Shown piece by piece: positions 34,960 through 45,956 of a DNA stretch of 64,000 bases; the first letter of the stretch is position 1; the number at the start of each line of letters is the position of its first letter. Both the position numbers and the translations under genes were made by a program. Location: contig CM049396.1 in NCBI GenBank assembly GCA_026929865.2, positions 38,156,501 through 38,220,500 on the forward strand. The letters are read 5' to 3'. The notes beneath the pieces were generated by a model. It searched no databases and was not told the DNA's origin. It worked only from the letters and a program-made list of their open reading frames with translations. This stretch comes from Hyperoplus lanceolatus. Taxonomy: Eukaryota; Chordata; Actinopteri; Uranoscopiformes; Ammodytidae.

Positions 34960-35400
34960 ATTATATTGTATTATGTGTTGTGTTATATTATGTTATCTTA
35001 TCTTATGTTGTATTCATGGTAAATAATGTTTATAGTATATTATATTCATATTTATGGTATATTTATAATATTGTGTCATCTTATGTTAGATTGTATTATG
35101 TTATATTGTATCTTATTATATTATATTATGTTCTGTTATGTTATGCTATGTTGTGTAAGCGTAGAAAATGATATATTTTAGAGGTTAAAATATGAATATA
35201 TATATAATATTTTTAGTGTATTATATTTATAGTATTATATTATATTATGTTATATTGTATTATGTCATATTGTATCTTGTTGTATTGTATTATATTATAT
35301 TATGTATTTGCAGAGTTATATATTTGTAAACGTTAAAAAAAATATATATATATATAGTATATATACAGTATATGTATTTTTCTTTTATATATAATTAATA
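34960..35400. repeat. AT-rich low-complexity tract of TTATATT/TTATG words
   Basis: Degenerate TATTATGTTATATTG repeats. The 117-codon frame across it (34,818-35,171) is an artefact of composition. Confidence 0.85.
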
Positions 35401-35444
35401 ATGGTAAATGAAGGTGTTAATAATGAACTTACTATTATTGTAAA

Positions 35445-35575
35445 AAGGGTCGGCATAATAAGCCTCGGCTTCAGCCTAGACCTTTTCGGCCATTTTTTTT
35501 TTTTTTATTGATCGCATGTGATGTGCTTTGATGGACCGAAATAAATATTTTTACTACTACTACTACTACTACTAC
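35445..35575 (+). repeat. LINE 3' tail with (TAC)n microsatellite
   Basis: AATAAGCCTCGGCTTCAGCC, then CCTTTTCGGCCATTTTT and GGACCGAAATAAATATTTTT followed by about nine TAC units. This matches the layout of fish LINE 3' UTRs that end in a simple repeat after an AATAAA-like word. Confidence 0.7.
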
Positions 35576-35820
35576 ATTGCAAGAATTTCCTAGTTTCCTA
35601 TTAGATTTCCAAAAGGTTTCACAACTATTGTCTCCCCAGGGCGTTATATGACTAGCAGTCTCCCAGGGCGGCACATATCATACCTCATTACTGACAGCGC
35701 TGGTCACCTGGGAATCCAATCAGGATATCTGAACACTTAGGCAATTGGCTTCTTTCTAACTGCACGCAGAGATTGATTGGGTTCGAGCTCCCTGAGCCCC
35801 ACTTAAATGTCAAACACATA

Positions 35821-35945
35821 GGGCCGGTTTCGCAGACATGGATTAAGCCTAGTTCTGGACTAAATTGTACTTTCAATGGATATCCCCCATTCAAAATTCC
35901 ATTTAGTCCAGGACTAGGCTTAATCCATGTCTGTGAAACTGGCCC
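35821..35945. mobile_element. 125-bp palindromic Harbinger-like MITE, ATA duplication
   Basis: ATA at 35,818-35,820 and 35,946-35,948. Arms of about 47 bp (GGGCCGGTTTCGCAGACATG ... CATGTCTGTGAAACTGGCCC) are near-perfect, so the RNA or single strand would fold into one hairpin. Its ends match the family at 18,543 and 16,561. Confidence 0.93.
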
Positions 35946-35949
35946 ATAA

Positions 35950-36700
35950 TGTATCGGCCAGACTTCACATTGAAAACATCCTGTCTTTTTCATGAATACC
36001 GCTAACGTTATTTTTACTTAAAGCTGGGGTATATGATTTATTTCAAAGGTTTTTTTTATTAAATCGCAAAGTAGCAAAGCAACTGCAGTACAAACCCAGA
36101 GGAAAGGCAGATTCAAAATAAGATCTCTTCTTTGTCCAGCGTTTGTCTCCTAGACATACTTCAGCTCAATTAAAGATCAAAAGGAGATTTTGGCTATTTT
36201 CTCATACTTCTTAAATGTATCTCCTGAGAAATAACCATCTCCTTGTCTCAGCCTGAGCCTAACCTAAGTTCTTAAAAATATATGTTTTCTCTCACACTGG
36301 ACTGATCTTTACTTCTAAAAATACGTCTGAAATAAACATCTCTTGAGATAACTGTGAGATCCCACAAAACACTTGATTGGCTTATAAATAAGCATGCATT
36401 ATATCTGGAATTTGTCTCAGTGCTCAAAATCTAGTCTCCACTAAAATTATTTTTTTCTGTTCTCAGAGTTGTCTCACTTTCACCAAAAAGAGTCCAAACA
36501 AGATCTTCAGATACACTTGATTTTCTCATTTATTAACAACTAACATTTTCCAATAAACAAACATTTGATTTCAAGTTCCAGATTAAAACAAATGTTGTCA
36601 ATAGATTGTCACATAACCATTCCATTAATTCAGGTTAATATCTGTGTCCATTTAGGCATTTGCAGGTAAATTGCCATATGAGGAGGAAACCCCTGATAAG
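35950..36700. other. Nothing recognised
   Basis: Repeated CTCCT/TCTC words at 36,120-36,480 (e.g. GTCTCCTAGACATACTTC) resemble, inverted, the TAGGGAGAA-containing region near 45,300-45,500. No element ends. Confidence 0.35.
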
Positions 36701-36701
36701 A

Positions 36702-36705
36702 AGTG

Positions 36706-36786
<81 letters not shown>
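36702..36786. repeat. (TG)n microsatellite, about 42 units
   Basis: An uninterrupted dinucleotide run. Frames coding poly-(VC) or poly-(HT) across it are artefacts. Confidence 0.97.
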
Positions 36787-36787
<1 letters not shown>

Positions 36788-37630
36788 CTTTTTGTGTGGA
36801 AAGATTATTTGTCAAGGAAAGAAGAAACTTGTCTTGGTTGTATTGTTATAAGTGATCTAAATGGAGCTTTTTGTAAAGCACTTGATTGAAGGACAGCCTG
36901 CCTAATATGTTTTTATAAACATTAGACATTTGGTGGTTGGTCCAGGTTTGATATGGATGGTGCATCTGGTGAGCTGTTGATATGAATCTAGTGACCAACA
37001 GCACTAAGGTTTCTGTCACTGCTTTGATTATGCCTCGATCATTTCGTCTGAGCAGCAGAGTTCGGTTCGGCACGGTTCCGCAGGGTCACTCTACTATATT
37101 TGGTATGTGTTTCCACTACCGACAGTAGGATACCTTAATAGGCAGGGTTTATGCTGGACGGTGAAAGCCACAGTCAGAATGGGGATATGGGTTAGAGACA
37201 TTCACGGCGCGGGCCATCATTGTGGCAGTGGGACACAGTGTAGCCCACTGATTTATCCAATTATTATTAGAACTTCACAAATAAAAATGCTTAAAAAAAA
37301 AAAAAAAAAAAATCAGGGTACATTTTGTTTGTCTTGTTTCCCATTTTTTTGTGTAAAGGGAGACATGATAATAAAAATAATAATAAGAGGCAATCAATTC
37401 ATATCTTACAGGCATAGCTACATTTTAAATAAAATTGTCAGTTTACCGATGTGTTTAAATGAAAAAAGTATTAAAACATGAAATCATATGCTACTTGTTT
37501 TTAATGTTTTGATTTCTAAACATATAGATTGAATGGAAGATATAGGCTACAGTATTCTCCCTGTCCCGGTCTTGCCAGTTTTTTTTTAGGCCTATAGGCT
37601 ACCATGCAAGGCTCTCCAGCATTTTTCCCG
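36787..37630. other. Nothing recognised apart from a poly-A run at about 37,289-37,311
   Basis: The A-run is not preceded by a recognisable retroelement. No gene. Confidence 0.4.
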
Positions 37631-39350
37631 GACTGATCACCTGTTTTTCGACCCTCGTCTGTCCCTGACCTGCCTTCTTCAATTTGTGACAATTAAGTCA
37701 TTACCCGGTCCTGGAAATGGAGGTAAGTCCCCCCTCATATCAAATAGTGTGAATGTGTGGTAAAGCCTATTTAATAAAACAGATAGGCTATAGGCTAAAT
37801 GAAAGAGTAAACAAACATTCTGGTTGGTATTGTCTTTGGATTGAACTTTTGGTCAGTATTTTTTTTTTTAATAATTCAGAAACTTACTTTTAGACTATAT
37901 TTTGAAAAAAAAACAGGTTAATTTGACTTTGACTGTGACTTTTATTCTGAAGTGATGACGCAAAGTAGTAACGAGGGTTGACGGTTGAGCAGACATTTTG
38001 AAAGTGGAGACCCGACTGGACCCGACACAAGTGATAAGGAGAAAAACACGGACATAAAAAAATTATTTTATTTCTCAAGTCGTCACACATTTGGTGAGTC
38101 TGCAATGCTCTTGCATTTTATAAGAAACTATTCCGGACATAATTTGAATGTATCATTAGGGTGTAGTAGTGTGCGAGACAGGACACGTGAGAGCGGGAGA
38201 AAAGCTAAAATTAACTAGTTAGCTTACTTCAATATTGAAATTCCATGGTGTGGAGGCACTTCTTTGCAGCCGTTTACCTGACGTTATTTCATTACAGAAA
38301 ACACCGCCGAGGAGACGTTCTCATGGACCTATAAAGAGGACGTTCTGCTGTGTTGAGGTATGTTGTGCTTTTTGTAACTAGCAAACTAGCTTGCTTATTT
38401 TGTTAGCTAATAGGCATTCACTCTGAATGTTACTTTTCAGCAGCATAGCAGTCAGATTTTAAGAGAATGATAGAGACAGTGAATTAAACTTTAAATATGT
38501 GTTTCCTTACATAATTTCTGATCTACAAGATGGTCAATTAAAGTCGCGGATACAGATTTCTAAAAACGTTTTTTTAGTGCATTCAAAGTGAACAATGTGT
38601 ATGTACTGGTATAACTACAGTATGGATGTGTGGTAGCAACCAGTTAATGATCAGGGCTAGCATGACTAGCAGCAGAACTAACGTAAGAATCCTCTTCACT
38701 ACATTATGTTGGGTGCATATAAAAAAGTGGATATTTTCGCGCAGTTTTTTTTTTACTGTTGGGGTGGACTTTGCTCCGTTTATAATTTATTTGCCATTTG
38801 GACTTTGTGTGGCAGTGGCAAGTTATTGTGTTTGTCTGCAAACAACGCGATAGAAAGAGAAACATGCACAGAAAATATATATAATAATTATGTTAGGGTT
38901 TGGCGCTATTTAGAATAAAATTAAAAACTACTTGAAATTCAGGGGGGGACACTGGTATTAATGTATTATTTCTCATCATGACACTTAATTTGGGTAGGAA
39001 AAGCAAATCTTTCATGTTAAACCTTTTCTTTCCCATGAGAACTGAAATGTCAGGAATTATAAAGTCTTGTATTAGTGTAAGGGGTACTAATACAGAGAGA
39101 TACACAACACAAATTACAGAATATTCACATCATAGGATACATTTATTCCCATCAAGAAATACTTACACTGTCTAATGAACATATTTATATAAATTTAAAT
39201 TGCCTTTGTCTATTCTGCATGAGGTACACCATGAAAAAGGGCAGAGAAGAAAATCCCCTCGAAGAGCAAGGACCTACCAAAACTGCCTGCGTGCACCAGT
39301 CCCTAGGATGAAAGAATTGGACGAAGAGCCTCAAGTTGACACGGGGTAGG
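37631..39350 (+). other. Possible small spliced transcript, unassigned
   Basis: Three splice-like segments are visible: a GTGAGT donor at about 38,094; an exon-like block bounded by TTTCATTACAG and GTATGT at about 38,299-38,357; and an open block at about 39,219-39,346 reading GQRRKSPRRARTYQNC and RMKELDEEPQVDTG before GTAGGT. The last block is basic then acidic and looks coding. No family is recognised and the exon chain is unproven. Confidence 0.25.
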
Positions 39351-39594
39351 TCACAAATGTTTGTTTCTCAATATGTTGTGAATGGTTTACTGTAACATAT
39401 ATTATTACACTGTTGTGTTACTCAAACTACTGTCTTCATATTTACTTTTTGTTTAGTTACCATAAAATTAAATTCTGACAGAAATTAATCCATAAATCAG
39501 GCTTTTTATATTGCACCTTTCATATGGTCGTCTGTTTTGGACTGAATTATAAAAAGAATATCGGTAAATATACCATATAGCGGCACATCGCCAT

Positions 39595-40341
39595 TAGGGG
39601 TGTGAACGTGTACAAAAATGTCTAACCGTGTACACCACAGATTTTTTTTGTGTACACGGTTAACCGTGACGTCATTGTCCTTGTGCGCGCCGTCTTGTAG
39701 GCGCGCGCACACACACACACACACACACACGCGTTCGTTCACCTGTAAACACACAGTTTACATGAACCACGCTCGTTTGTATATAGGCTACTATCTATGG
39801 TTTACACACCTCTTATAATAGGTCCATGGCGCACACACACACATAGCCTACACACACACTCACATGTTCGCCTGTCATGTGTTTGCCGTAATTATCGCCC
39901 TTCATTAATTTCCTGATTTAATATAGCCTATCGCACATTTCTACATGTCCACGTTTATTCAGGTTGAACAGGTGTTTTAAAGTTCGGGCTACTTATGCGC
40001 ATAGTTCATGTCAACTGGGTAACTTTAATCTTTAGGTTATCTTTCATCACTCTTCCGTGGCTGTGAGTCGAGCCCCAGCACGGCGACTCCCCGTGTGTGT
40101 GCACGCGCCGATACACACACACACACACACACTCACACACACTTACCGAGGGACAGACAGATTTGGCAGACTAGTTTTTATCATCCCCAATTAGTTTATT
40201 AGTGATGTAAAATCAAATTGTGTCTCCAGAACATCATTAAAAACTTTGAAAAAAAGAAAATTTTAAATTCAAAGATTTTTCGTTTATTGATTTTTCCTAA
40301 ACGGTTCTGATTTACTAAACGGTTACACGTGCACACCCCTA
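39595..40341. mobile_element. 747-bp hAT MITE, TSD ATCGCCAT
   Basis: Perfect 8-bp duplicates at 39,587-39,594 and 40,342-40,349. Ends TAGGGGTGTGAACGTGTA and TACACGTGCACACCCCTA are inverted with few changes and continue into AACCGT/ACGGTT words. It contains several CA microsatellite runs (39,709-39,729; 40,113-40,142). No coding region. Confidence 0.93.
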
Positions 40342-40580
40342 ATCGCCATAGAGGTGATATGGTGAAAAGCCTGTACCCCTCATCGCCATAGAGGTGATAT
40401 GGTGAAAAGCCTGTACCCCTCATCACCATAGAGGTGATATGGTGAAAAGCCTGTACCCCTCATCGCCATAGAGGTGATATGGTGAAAAGCCTGTACCCCT
40501 CATCGCCATAGAGGTGATATGGTGAAAAGCCTGTACCCCTCATCGCCATAGAGGTGATATGGTGAAAAGCCTGTACCCTT
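40342..40580. repeat. 40-bp minisatellite, six copies
   Basis: The unit CATCGCCATAGAGGTGATAT followed by GGTGAAAAGCCTGTACCCCT repeats at 40,341, 40,381, 40,421, 40,461, 40,501 and 40,541 with one variant base (CATCACC). The adjacent hAT landed in the first unit, because its right TSD copy is the unit's own start. Confidence 0.95.
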
Positions 40581-41219
40581 GTAATGCATAAAAAGAACAG
40601 CAAACATTGTTTTACTTTTTCGTCTATCTCAGAAGTAGTTGTCCCAGTAAAACACAGGGATATCTGTAGAATTAAATCTGTCATTGAGTCGAGCAGGAAA
40701 GGATTTACAGCCCTGAATATAGTATAACTGATGTGGTAAACTATAGCCTGTGTACTATGTTCTCAGGAGCAACAATGCACTCTACTGTTAGGCCTATATC
40801 AAACATATGTATCTTGATATGGCATACTGTATAACTGTCGGTGTGTGCATTTCAATAATGGATGGAAAATGATGTGCACATCTCTATATGTTAGTCTTTT
40901 TCATTAAAGGGAAAATTCGCCGATTTTCAACCTTAACTCATCTACCATAATATTATTTGGGTCGCATTATATCCCTGTGTATTTTTTCAACACCGTCCGT
41001 TTCGCGGGGACCGAGCTTCAAAAATCCATTCACCGGTGACGTTTCTATGACGTTTCTGTGTCAAGGAAGAGCTCGTGCAGACTACAGCCTCTCGGAGCCG
41101 AGCTCACCAACCCCCCTCCCTGTGAATCCAGGGGGCGGACTCTAAAAGCACGTGCGAGCCAAAACAAACCGTCTGTCCATGCCCCATGTCAGTTTACTTG
41201 TATCATTTCCTGCATTGAA

Positions 41220-41397
41220 AATTGCATCTTTTCACAGGAGCGCAGACGATATCATGGATGAGGATACCTTAAAAAGTGTGTTGGCTGACTGGAATGAACC
41301 AGCAGGGTATTTAGTTGAGCCAGAGAAGCCTACACTGCTGAAGAAATTCAGCGAGGAAATACAGTATGCAGAGAGGCCGAGGCTGCAGCTGTTTTAG
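41220..41397 (+). CDS. Upstream exon of the P2X7-like-domain gene, acidic N-terminus
   Basis: From ATG at 41,254 the frame reads MDEDTLKSVLADWNEPAGYL, then PEKPTLLKKFSEEIQ, ending in a stop after PRLQLF. If spliced, a donor before that stop would be needed, and no strong GT site is evident near it. A GTGAGT at 41,531 could be the donor in another frame. The acidic, hydrophobic start resembles the leader of fish proteins bearing the P2X7-like C-terminal module. Linkage to the next exon is inferred from order and strand. Confidence 0.4.
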
Positions 41398-41764
41398 CCT
41401 TGGTTAGCGTTAGCCTTGTAAAGACAATACAACTGGACCACCACTAGAAACCGAGAGGCATTTTCAATATCCATAACATAATTTGGAAAAGACAACAAAT
41501 ACCAGCAAGACCGGGAGGGCAGATGATCATTGAGTGAGTAACATTATTTTTTTCTAGCATGTTGTAACGTTATCTTTGTCAAATTGTGTTGTCTGAGCCA
41601 TTGCACTGATGTTGCACTTCATACCATGTCTATAGCACTTTTCAGAAGAACCCTTTACAACAGGTCAAATAAAATGACCAGTCTTTTGTTCTTACATTGG
41701 CTGCTATTGTTACATTATAGCTTTGTGGAGAATAACCACTTGTTTTGTGTTTTACTTTCTTTAG

Positions 41765-41938
41765 ACATAATCAACTTGTCGCACGTCGGTTCTTTATTGA
41801 GTGGGTGCTCCAAAGGGGAGAGACCTGGCAAGGGGACTGCATCATCTTACCTGCTTGTGTCATACAGCGCATCAGAGCCAAATATCCATCTCCAAATGGT
41901 CACTACAGAGGACAGGCTGAAGAAGATGCTACGTAGAA
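41765..41938 (+). CDS. Exon with a P2X7-receptor C-terminus-like domain
   Basis: It follows a pyrimidine-rich acceptor (TTTTACTTTCTTTAG). The frame reads HNQLVARRFFIEWVLQRGET, then DCIILPACVIQRIRAKYPSP, then NGHYRGQAEEDAT and stop. The pattern (LA.R.F..W, G..R..IPACVV..IR..YP...G.Y.G) matches the cytosolic ballast module of P2X7 receptors, which in fish also occurs in many stand-alone, repeat-associated genes. The upstream Cys-rich zinc-binding half of that module is not seen, so the copy may be partial. An AATAAA at about 42,054 is a plausible polyadenylation signal. Confidence 0.6.
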
Positions 41939-42378
41939 GCTACGGATGAGCTATGATCAAATATGTTGACCTGTAAATACTGCTGCTAACTATGGACACT
42001 GATTGAGATTTAATCATGTGAAAATGTGTCAATTCTCCTTGACTGTATTTACAAATAAAAATCATTTTGTATAAACATGATTGTTTTAGCATCATGTCAT
42101 AGCACAGGTAACCATTTTAATACATAGGTTTGACTTATCAACTAAAAGTGAAATAGTTTCAGAGAATCAAACACTTCATAAGGCATAGATAGAGTTTAAT
42201 ATAACAAGCAAGTAAAACGATGTGCATTATTCTACACACAACTGTAAAGTATGTACATATACAAATGTAAAAAAGACAAATAATATTTTCAAACACTTTG
42301 AGTTTCCAGAGTGTTGGGAAAAACAATTGGAGCATAATGCTTCCTTCGTCAAGTTACTGTTGAAATATTGAGTGATGT

Positions 42379-43303
42379 TTAGCAGCAGCTTCTTCTGTAG
42401 TTGGTTTTGGACATGTTGTGAGGAGGGCAGGCTGAGGGAGCTGTAGTGATGATGTCAGCACTTTGCAGGCAGCGGTAGGGTCGCTTCTTCGTGTGATGAC
42501 GAGTTCTACCAGGGATGCTCTGAAGTGGTGCTTGTGGGATGTAAACAGTCTTCACAACCGATTGCGTGGCCCTCGGACAATACACCATCTTCCTTTGGAC
42601 CTCACCTGAAATGACAAATTATGATTGTATCACAAGGCCAGCACTGAAGAGAAGACAAAAGAAAAATCATGGTATTATACTGTAAGATAATGTTGCTGCA
42701 ATAAATATATAAAACAGACATACCAATATGTAACCACATATGTATGTGCACTAACACAACAGTAGTCTGTTGTCTAAGAAGACATGTTTATATTAGCAGC
42801 CAAGCATATGCCAGGGTGTGGCTGTGCATTTGTATAGGAAGAGCCAAGACGACACAAAGCTAGGGACATCAGTGCTAATCACCCAGTTATCTCCATCAGC
42901 ATAGCAATTGTTTATGGTTTTGAAAAGCTGATCATTTTAACAACATCGCTAATAACCATGCACATGGAAAACAAACACACAGTCACACACAAACAGTCTT
43001 GCAAATGCAACTAAATCTTCCTCAATGTTACACAGAGGGGCCTATACTGTTCCCCTCACGAGATCACTTCTAGCTGTAGCTTAGCGGCTAAGCTAACTTG
43101 GCTACAGCTTCAACCGGTAGACTAATTCTTCCTTGCCCCATCAATCAGCCTTACACCGGGACACAATATTCAACAGCGGTGTGGGCAGCACAATATTAAT
43201 GTAGGGGAAACACTGATACTAACTACAGTAGGCTACTATGCAATTTAGCTCACGTTAGCTTACCTTTATTCGGATTCTTTTTCCCGGGGCTGGTGCTATG
43301 CAT
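42379..43303 (-). CDS. Two-exon basic protein, opposite strand of the TTAA element
   Basis: Minus-strand ATG at 43,303 opens a short exon (MHSTSPGKKNPNKG) ending at a GTAAGC donor (43,263-43,258). An acceptor TTTCAG lies before 42,605, and exon 2 continues in frame as EVQRKMVYCPRATQSVVKTV, ending RRSCC and stop at 42,379. The frame-compatible junction supports splicing. A separate upstream ORF on the same strand (43,410 to 43,303) starts MPSCNVPGCANFRKQKRRR, whose opening resembles the first Cys pair of THAP fingers. That ORF stops before the junction. Function unknown. Confidence 0.4.
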
Positions 43304-43734
43304 CACGCCGGGGAACTTTTATCAACAGGTAGTCTCTTCAGTTTACGCTTACTCCTTCTTCTTTTCTGTTTCCTAAAGTTGGCGCATCCAGGCACATTAC
43401 AGGACGGCATGTTTTCTTTGTGGTAGTAGTCAAACAGGGAAATAATACGAAGCACGCTACAACTGTTCTGTTGACACGGGTGCTGTGCCTGTGTGGTCAC
43501 CATGGTAACGCGAGCAGCTCGGAATCTGGGCGGGCTGCAGAGCGTACAATGCATCCTGGGGCCTGTAGGAACTGTAAAAACGGCTACGTCAGCCCCACGT
43601 CATCAGTTTAAATCCGAAATCATTGTGCTCTCTGCCAATTCTGATCAATTTTTTGGGGGCTTTTTTCATTAGACTACTAATATACTCGGCCCTGATATAC
43701 CATTTACATGAAAATCGGCTAATTTTCCCTTTAA

Positions 43735-44139
43735 CATTTGCTGTTCACTTGGTCCTGTTTTCCCATTACTTAATCTTTTTTCGTTTTATTTCTTTCATTC
43801 GCAGCTTACATGATGCGTTTCTCCTCGGTTGATGGTTTGAAACCAGTGGAGTTACCGATATCGCTGATACTCATCGGACATCGAACTGAAGCCAAAGACG
43901 ATCCAAATTTGTTGGTCCATTTTTCTTTTTTCCGTTAATGCAGTTGCTTGTTCAGAGTTCTTGATGATCTAACAATGAGGCCTTACTGTAACCGGCAGGT
44001 AGTTAAAGTTTCCCAGAAAGTTGCCATGTGTTTTTAGGACACCAGCGCCTGCTGCTTGTGTCGGCAGCATTTGTTGTACATTTATTTTTGAGCTCCAGGG
44101 AAATCTGACCTGTAAATAAGCATCAATGGGACAGCTCAG
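43735..44139. other. Nothing recognised
   Basis: No supported ORF, element ends or tails. Confidence 0.4.
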
Positions 44140-44140
44140 T

Positions 44141-44680
44141 GATTTTGGACATAGGGCCTCATTTCCAAGTAAGCCAGTGTGGTGTTTTCAACCAATTTCA
44201 TTCAGTCTTTCTAGTTGCAGAGTTCACTGGTGCTAGGTTAGCGCAAGTCAACGGTTGTGTCTAGCCTGCAGAAAAAGTCTTACCCACTCAGAGGCAAATA
44301 AATTGTAACACTAGACTATTGATGTAAATGTCTGTTTTGATAGAATATTGTTAGAAATTAAACCAACCTTGCATGGCATTGCATTTTTAAGGACTTGCTG
44401 TCTCAGCAGCAGCGGTATATGTCCTATGTCCTGGTAGTAGACTGCGGCAGCGGCGGACCGATATTACCCAGGGTAATTGATTTGCCTCAAGTGTACAGTG
44501 ACGGTAAGGCTGTTTTTATTAGCAGGCTAGCAACAACTGTTGACTTGCGCTAGACTAGCACCAGCGAACCTTGCAACTAGAAGGACTGAATGAAATTTGT
44601 TAAAAAGAAATGTTAACAAGAAAACGTCTCCAATGATAAATAACACATTTGGAAATGAAGCCCTATGTCCAAAATTCCAA
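44141..44680. mobile_element. Foldback element with ~130-160-bp inverted arms
   Basis: The left arm 44,141-44,271 (GATTTTGGACATAGGGCCTC ... CTAGCCTGCAG) pairs with the right arm 44,521-44,680 (AGCAGGCTAGCAAC ... CCTATGTCCAAAATTCC) over most of its length with scattered mismatches and a small length difference. The 250-bp centre has no ORF. Right of it, CAAACTACTCCTTTGAGTG is a typical outer end of such repeats, so the true element may extend a little further. Confidence 0.8.
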
Positions 44681-45224
44681 ACTACTCCTTTGAGTGCAAG
44701 TTCAGAGCAGCATACTACAGGCTGCACCAAGGTAGAATTTCGCAACAAGCATGTCTCCGTGAAACTCTATCCTTTGTTATAATAACCATATAAACATAGC
44801 GTTATGCACACTGATGGTCTCCTTTGCTGTTAATTCTCATTTATAATCATCAGAAAAGATTTGACTGTTTTTATAGAAATGTAAAAGTTCATTGTGGCAG
44901 ATCCAAAGGGCTTTTTGTTTTCTCCATTATTACAGTCTTGCACAATGGTTTCAATACAGAAGAAAATGTTTCAATATTGCAATAAATGGCTTCCAAGAGT
45001 TAAAAAGCTTTTTGCATTTATGTATTTATTTTTGCTCTTTTAAATTTGAATTGAAGTCTTGATTAAGCGTTTATTAGACAATATTTAATTTTAACAGGTC
45101 CAATTCCTCCAAAGAAGATGATTTCTGAGACAACGAAAAGACTATTTTGAGCAGCAGAATTCATCCAGGCACTGTCTTATGTGTTTCTTAAATGACTTCC
45201 CCCACACCATTTATCAGACATATA

Positions 45225-45356
45225 TAAGACATTCTATATGCCAAAGTGAGACAATATTGAGATCTGAATTAAGCAAGTCTCTTATTTGCTTCTAAGGGAA
45301 TTAGGGAGAACATTTTAAGACATTCTTTATACCAAAGTGAGACAATATTGAGATCT
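45225..45356. repeat. Direct duplication, 91-bp spacing
   Basis: TAAGACATTCTATATGCCAA at 45,225 and TAAGACATTCTTTATACCAA at 45,316, each followed by AGTGAGACAATATTGAGATC. Significance unknown. Confidence 0.75.
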
Positions 45357-45772
45357 TTATTTGTCTATTAATTGCTCCTAAGGGTCTTAGGGAGAAAACT
45401 CTAAGAACTGTATAGGCGCGGCAAAAGATCTCCACCTTTTCTTGTGTTTCTCAACTAGACAGGTTAAGTTCTTAGACTGATATATTAATTTGCTCCTCTT
45501 TTCTCCTAGTGGGGTTTTAGGAGAAATGGTTAAGAATACAGTAAGCTCCAAATAAGAAGATGATTTATTTCTGATAAGACAAAGAAAACACTATTGTGAG
45601 AAGCAGATTTTTCCTCTGGGCAGTCATGTTGCACAGTACTAGGAGTAGCAGCAGTAATAATGTTAGCCAATGCTGCTTGTAGTAGGACGACAACAGCAGT
45701 TTTAGCTACGCACATTCTAAGCTTGGAGCACTTGTAAATAAATGTCAATCCAGGTGTGCGATGTGTGGAAAG

Positions 45773-45950
45773 TCTCCTACCTCTGAATGAATTCCAGCGT
45801 GCAAGCTGCATTTTCCTGGTACTGCAGGTTGAAATTGTAGTATGCAGAAAAGAGGACTGCAAGTCCCAGCAAAAAGGACGATCCTTCGTTTACTACATGG
45901 CCCTCAATGCTCATGCACCACCGCTGGTCAGTCAGCAATGTTGGACCTAA
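45773..45950 (-). pseudogene. Exon resembling the C-terminal region of fish SAMD3-like multicopy proteins
   Basis: On the minus strand, after an AG acceptor near 45,951, the frame reads GPTLLTDQRWCMSIEGHVVN, then EGSSFLLGLAVLFSAYYNFN, then LQYQENAACTLEFIQR, ending at a GTAGGA donor. The motif series (..LSIEG.VV...F...L.VLF..YY.FN..Y.....CTLEF.QR) matches, from memory, the near-C-terminal part of a multicopy fish family often annotated as sterile alpha motif domain-containing 3-like. No neighbouring exons were found, so this is probably an isolated, duplicated or retained exon. Codon integrity over ~57 residues suggests it is not very old. Confidence 0.5.
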
Positions 45951-45956
45951 AATAAT

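Larger units (their letters stand above)
40908..43730. mobile_element. 2.8-kb TTAA element carrying two convergent small genes
   Basis: TTAA at 40,904-40,907 and 43,731-43,734. Ends AGGGAAAATTCGCCGATTTT and AAAATCGGCTAATTTTCCCT are inverted with one difference. TTAA use plus an AGGG start favour a Kolobok-type element over piggyBac (CCC start). Two gene-like units converge on about 42,060-42,380. No DDE transposase core was recognised, so the element may be non-autonomous or its transposase may be too diverged to see by eye. Confidence 0.85.

Noticed and set aside
34818-35171. 117-codon frame rich in Tyr, Val and Ile
   Set aside because: Arises from the TTATATT/TTATG low-complexity tract; no domain or splice context.
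36630-36889. Frames encoding poly-(VC) or poly-(HT)
   Set aside because: Direct translation of the (TG)n microsatellite.
40342-40580. Regular 40-bp repeats that might suggest a CRISPR array
   Set aside because: Units are contiguous with no variable spacers, and the genome is vertebrate. It is a minisatellite.
43303-43410. THAP zinc finger starting MPSCNVPGC
   Set aside because: Only the first Cys pair and an LKRLP word fit. The rest of the finger (Trp, second Cys/His pair) is absent, so it is mentioned only as a resemblance.
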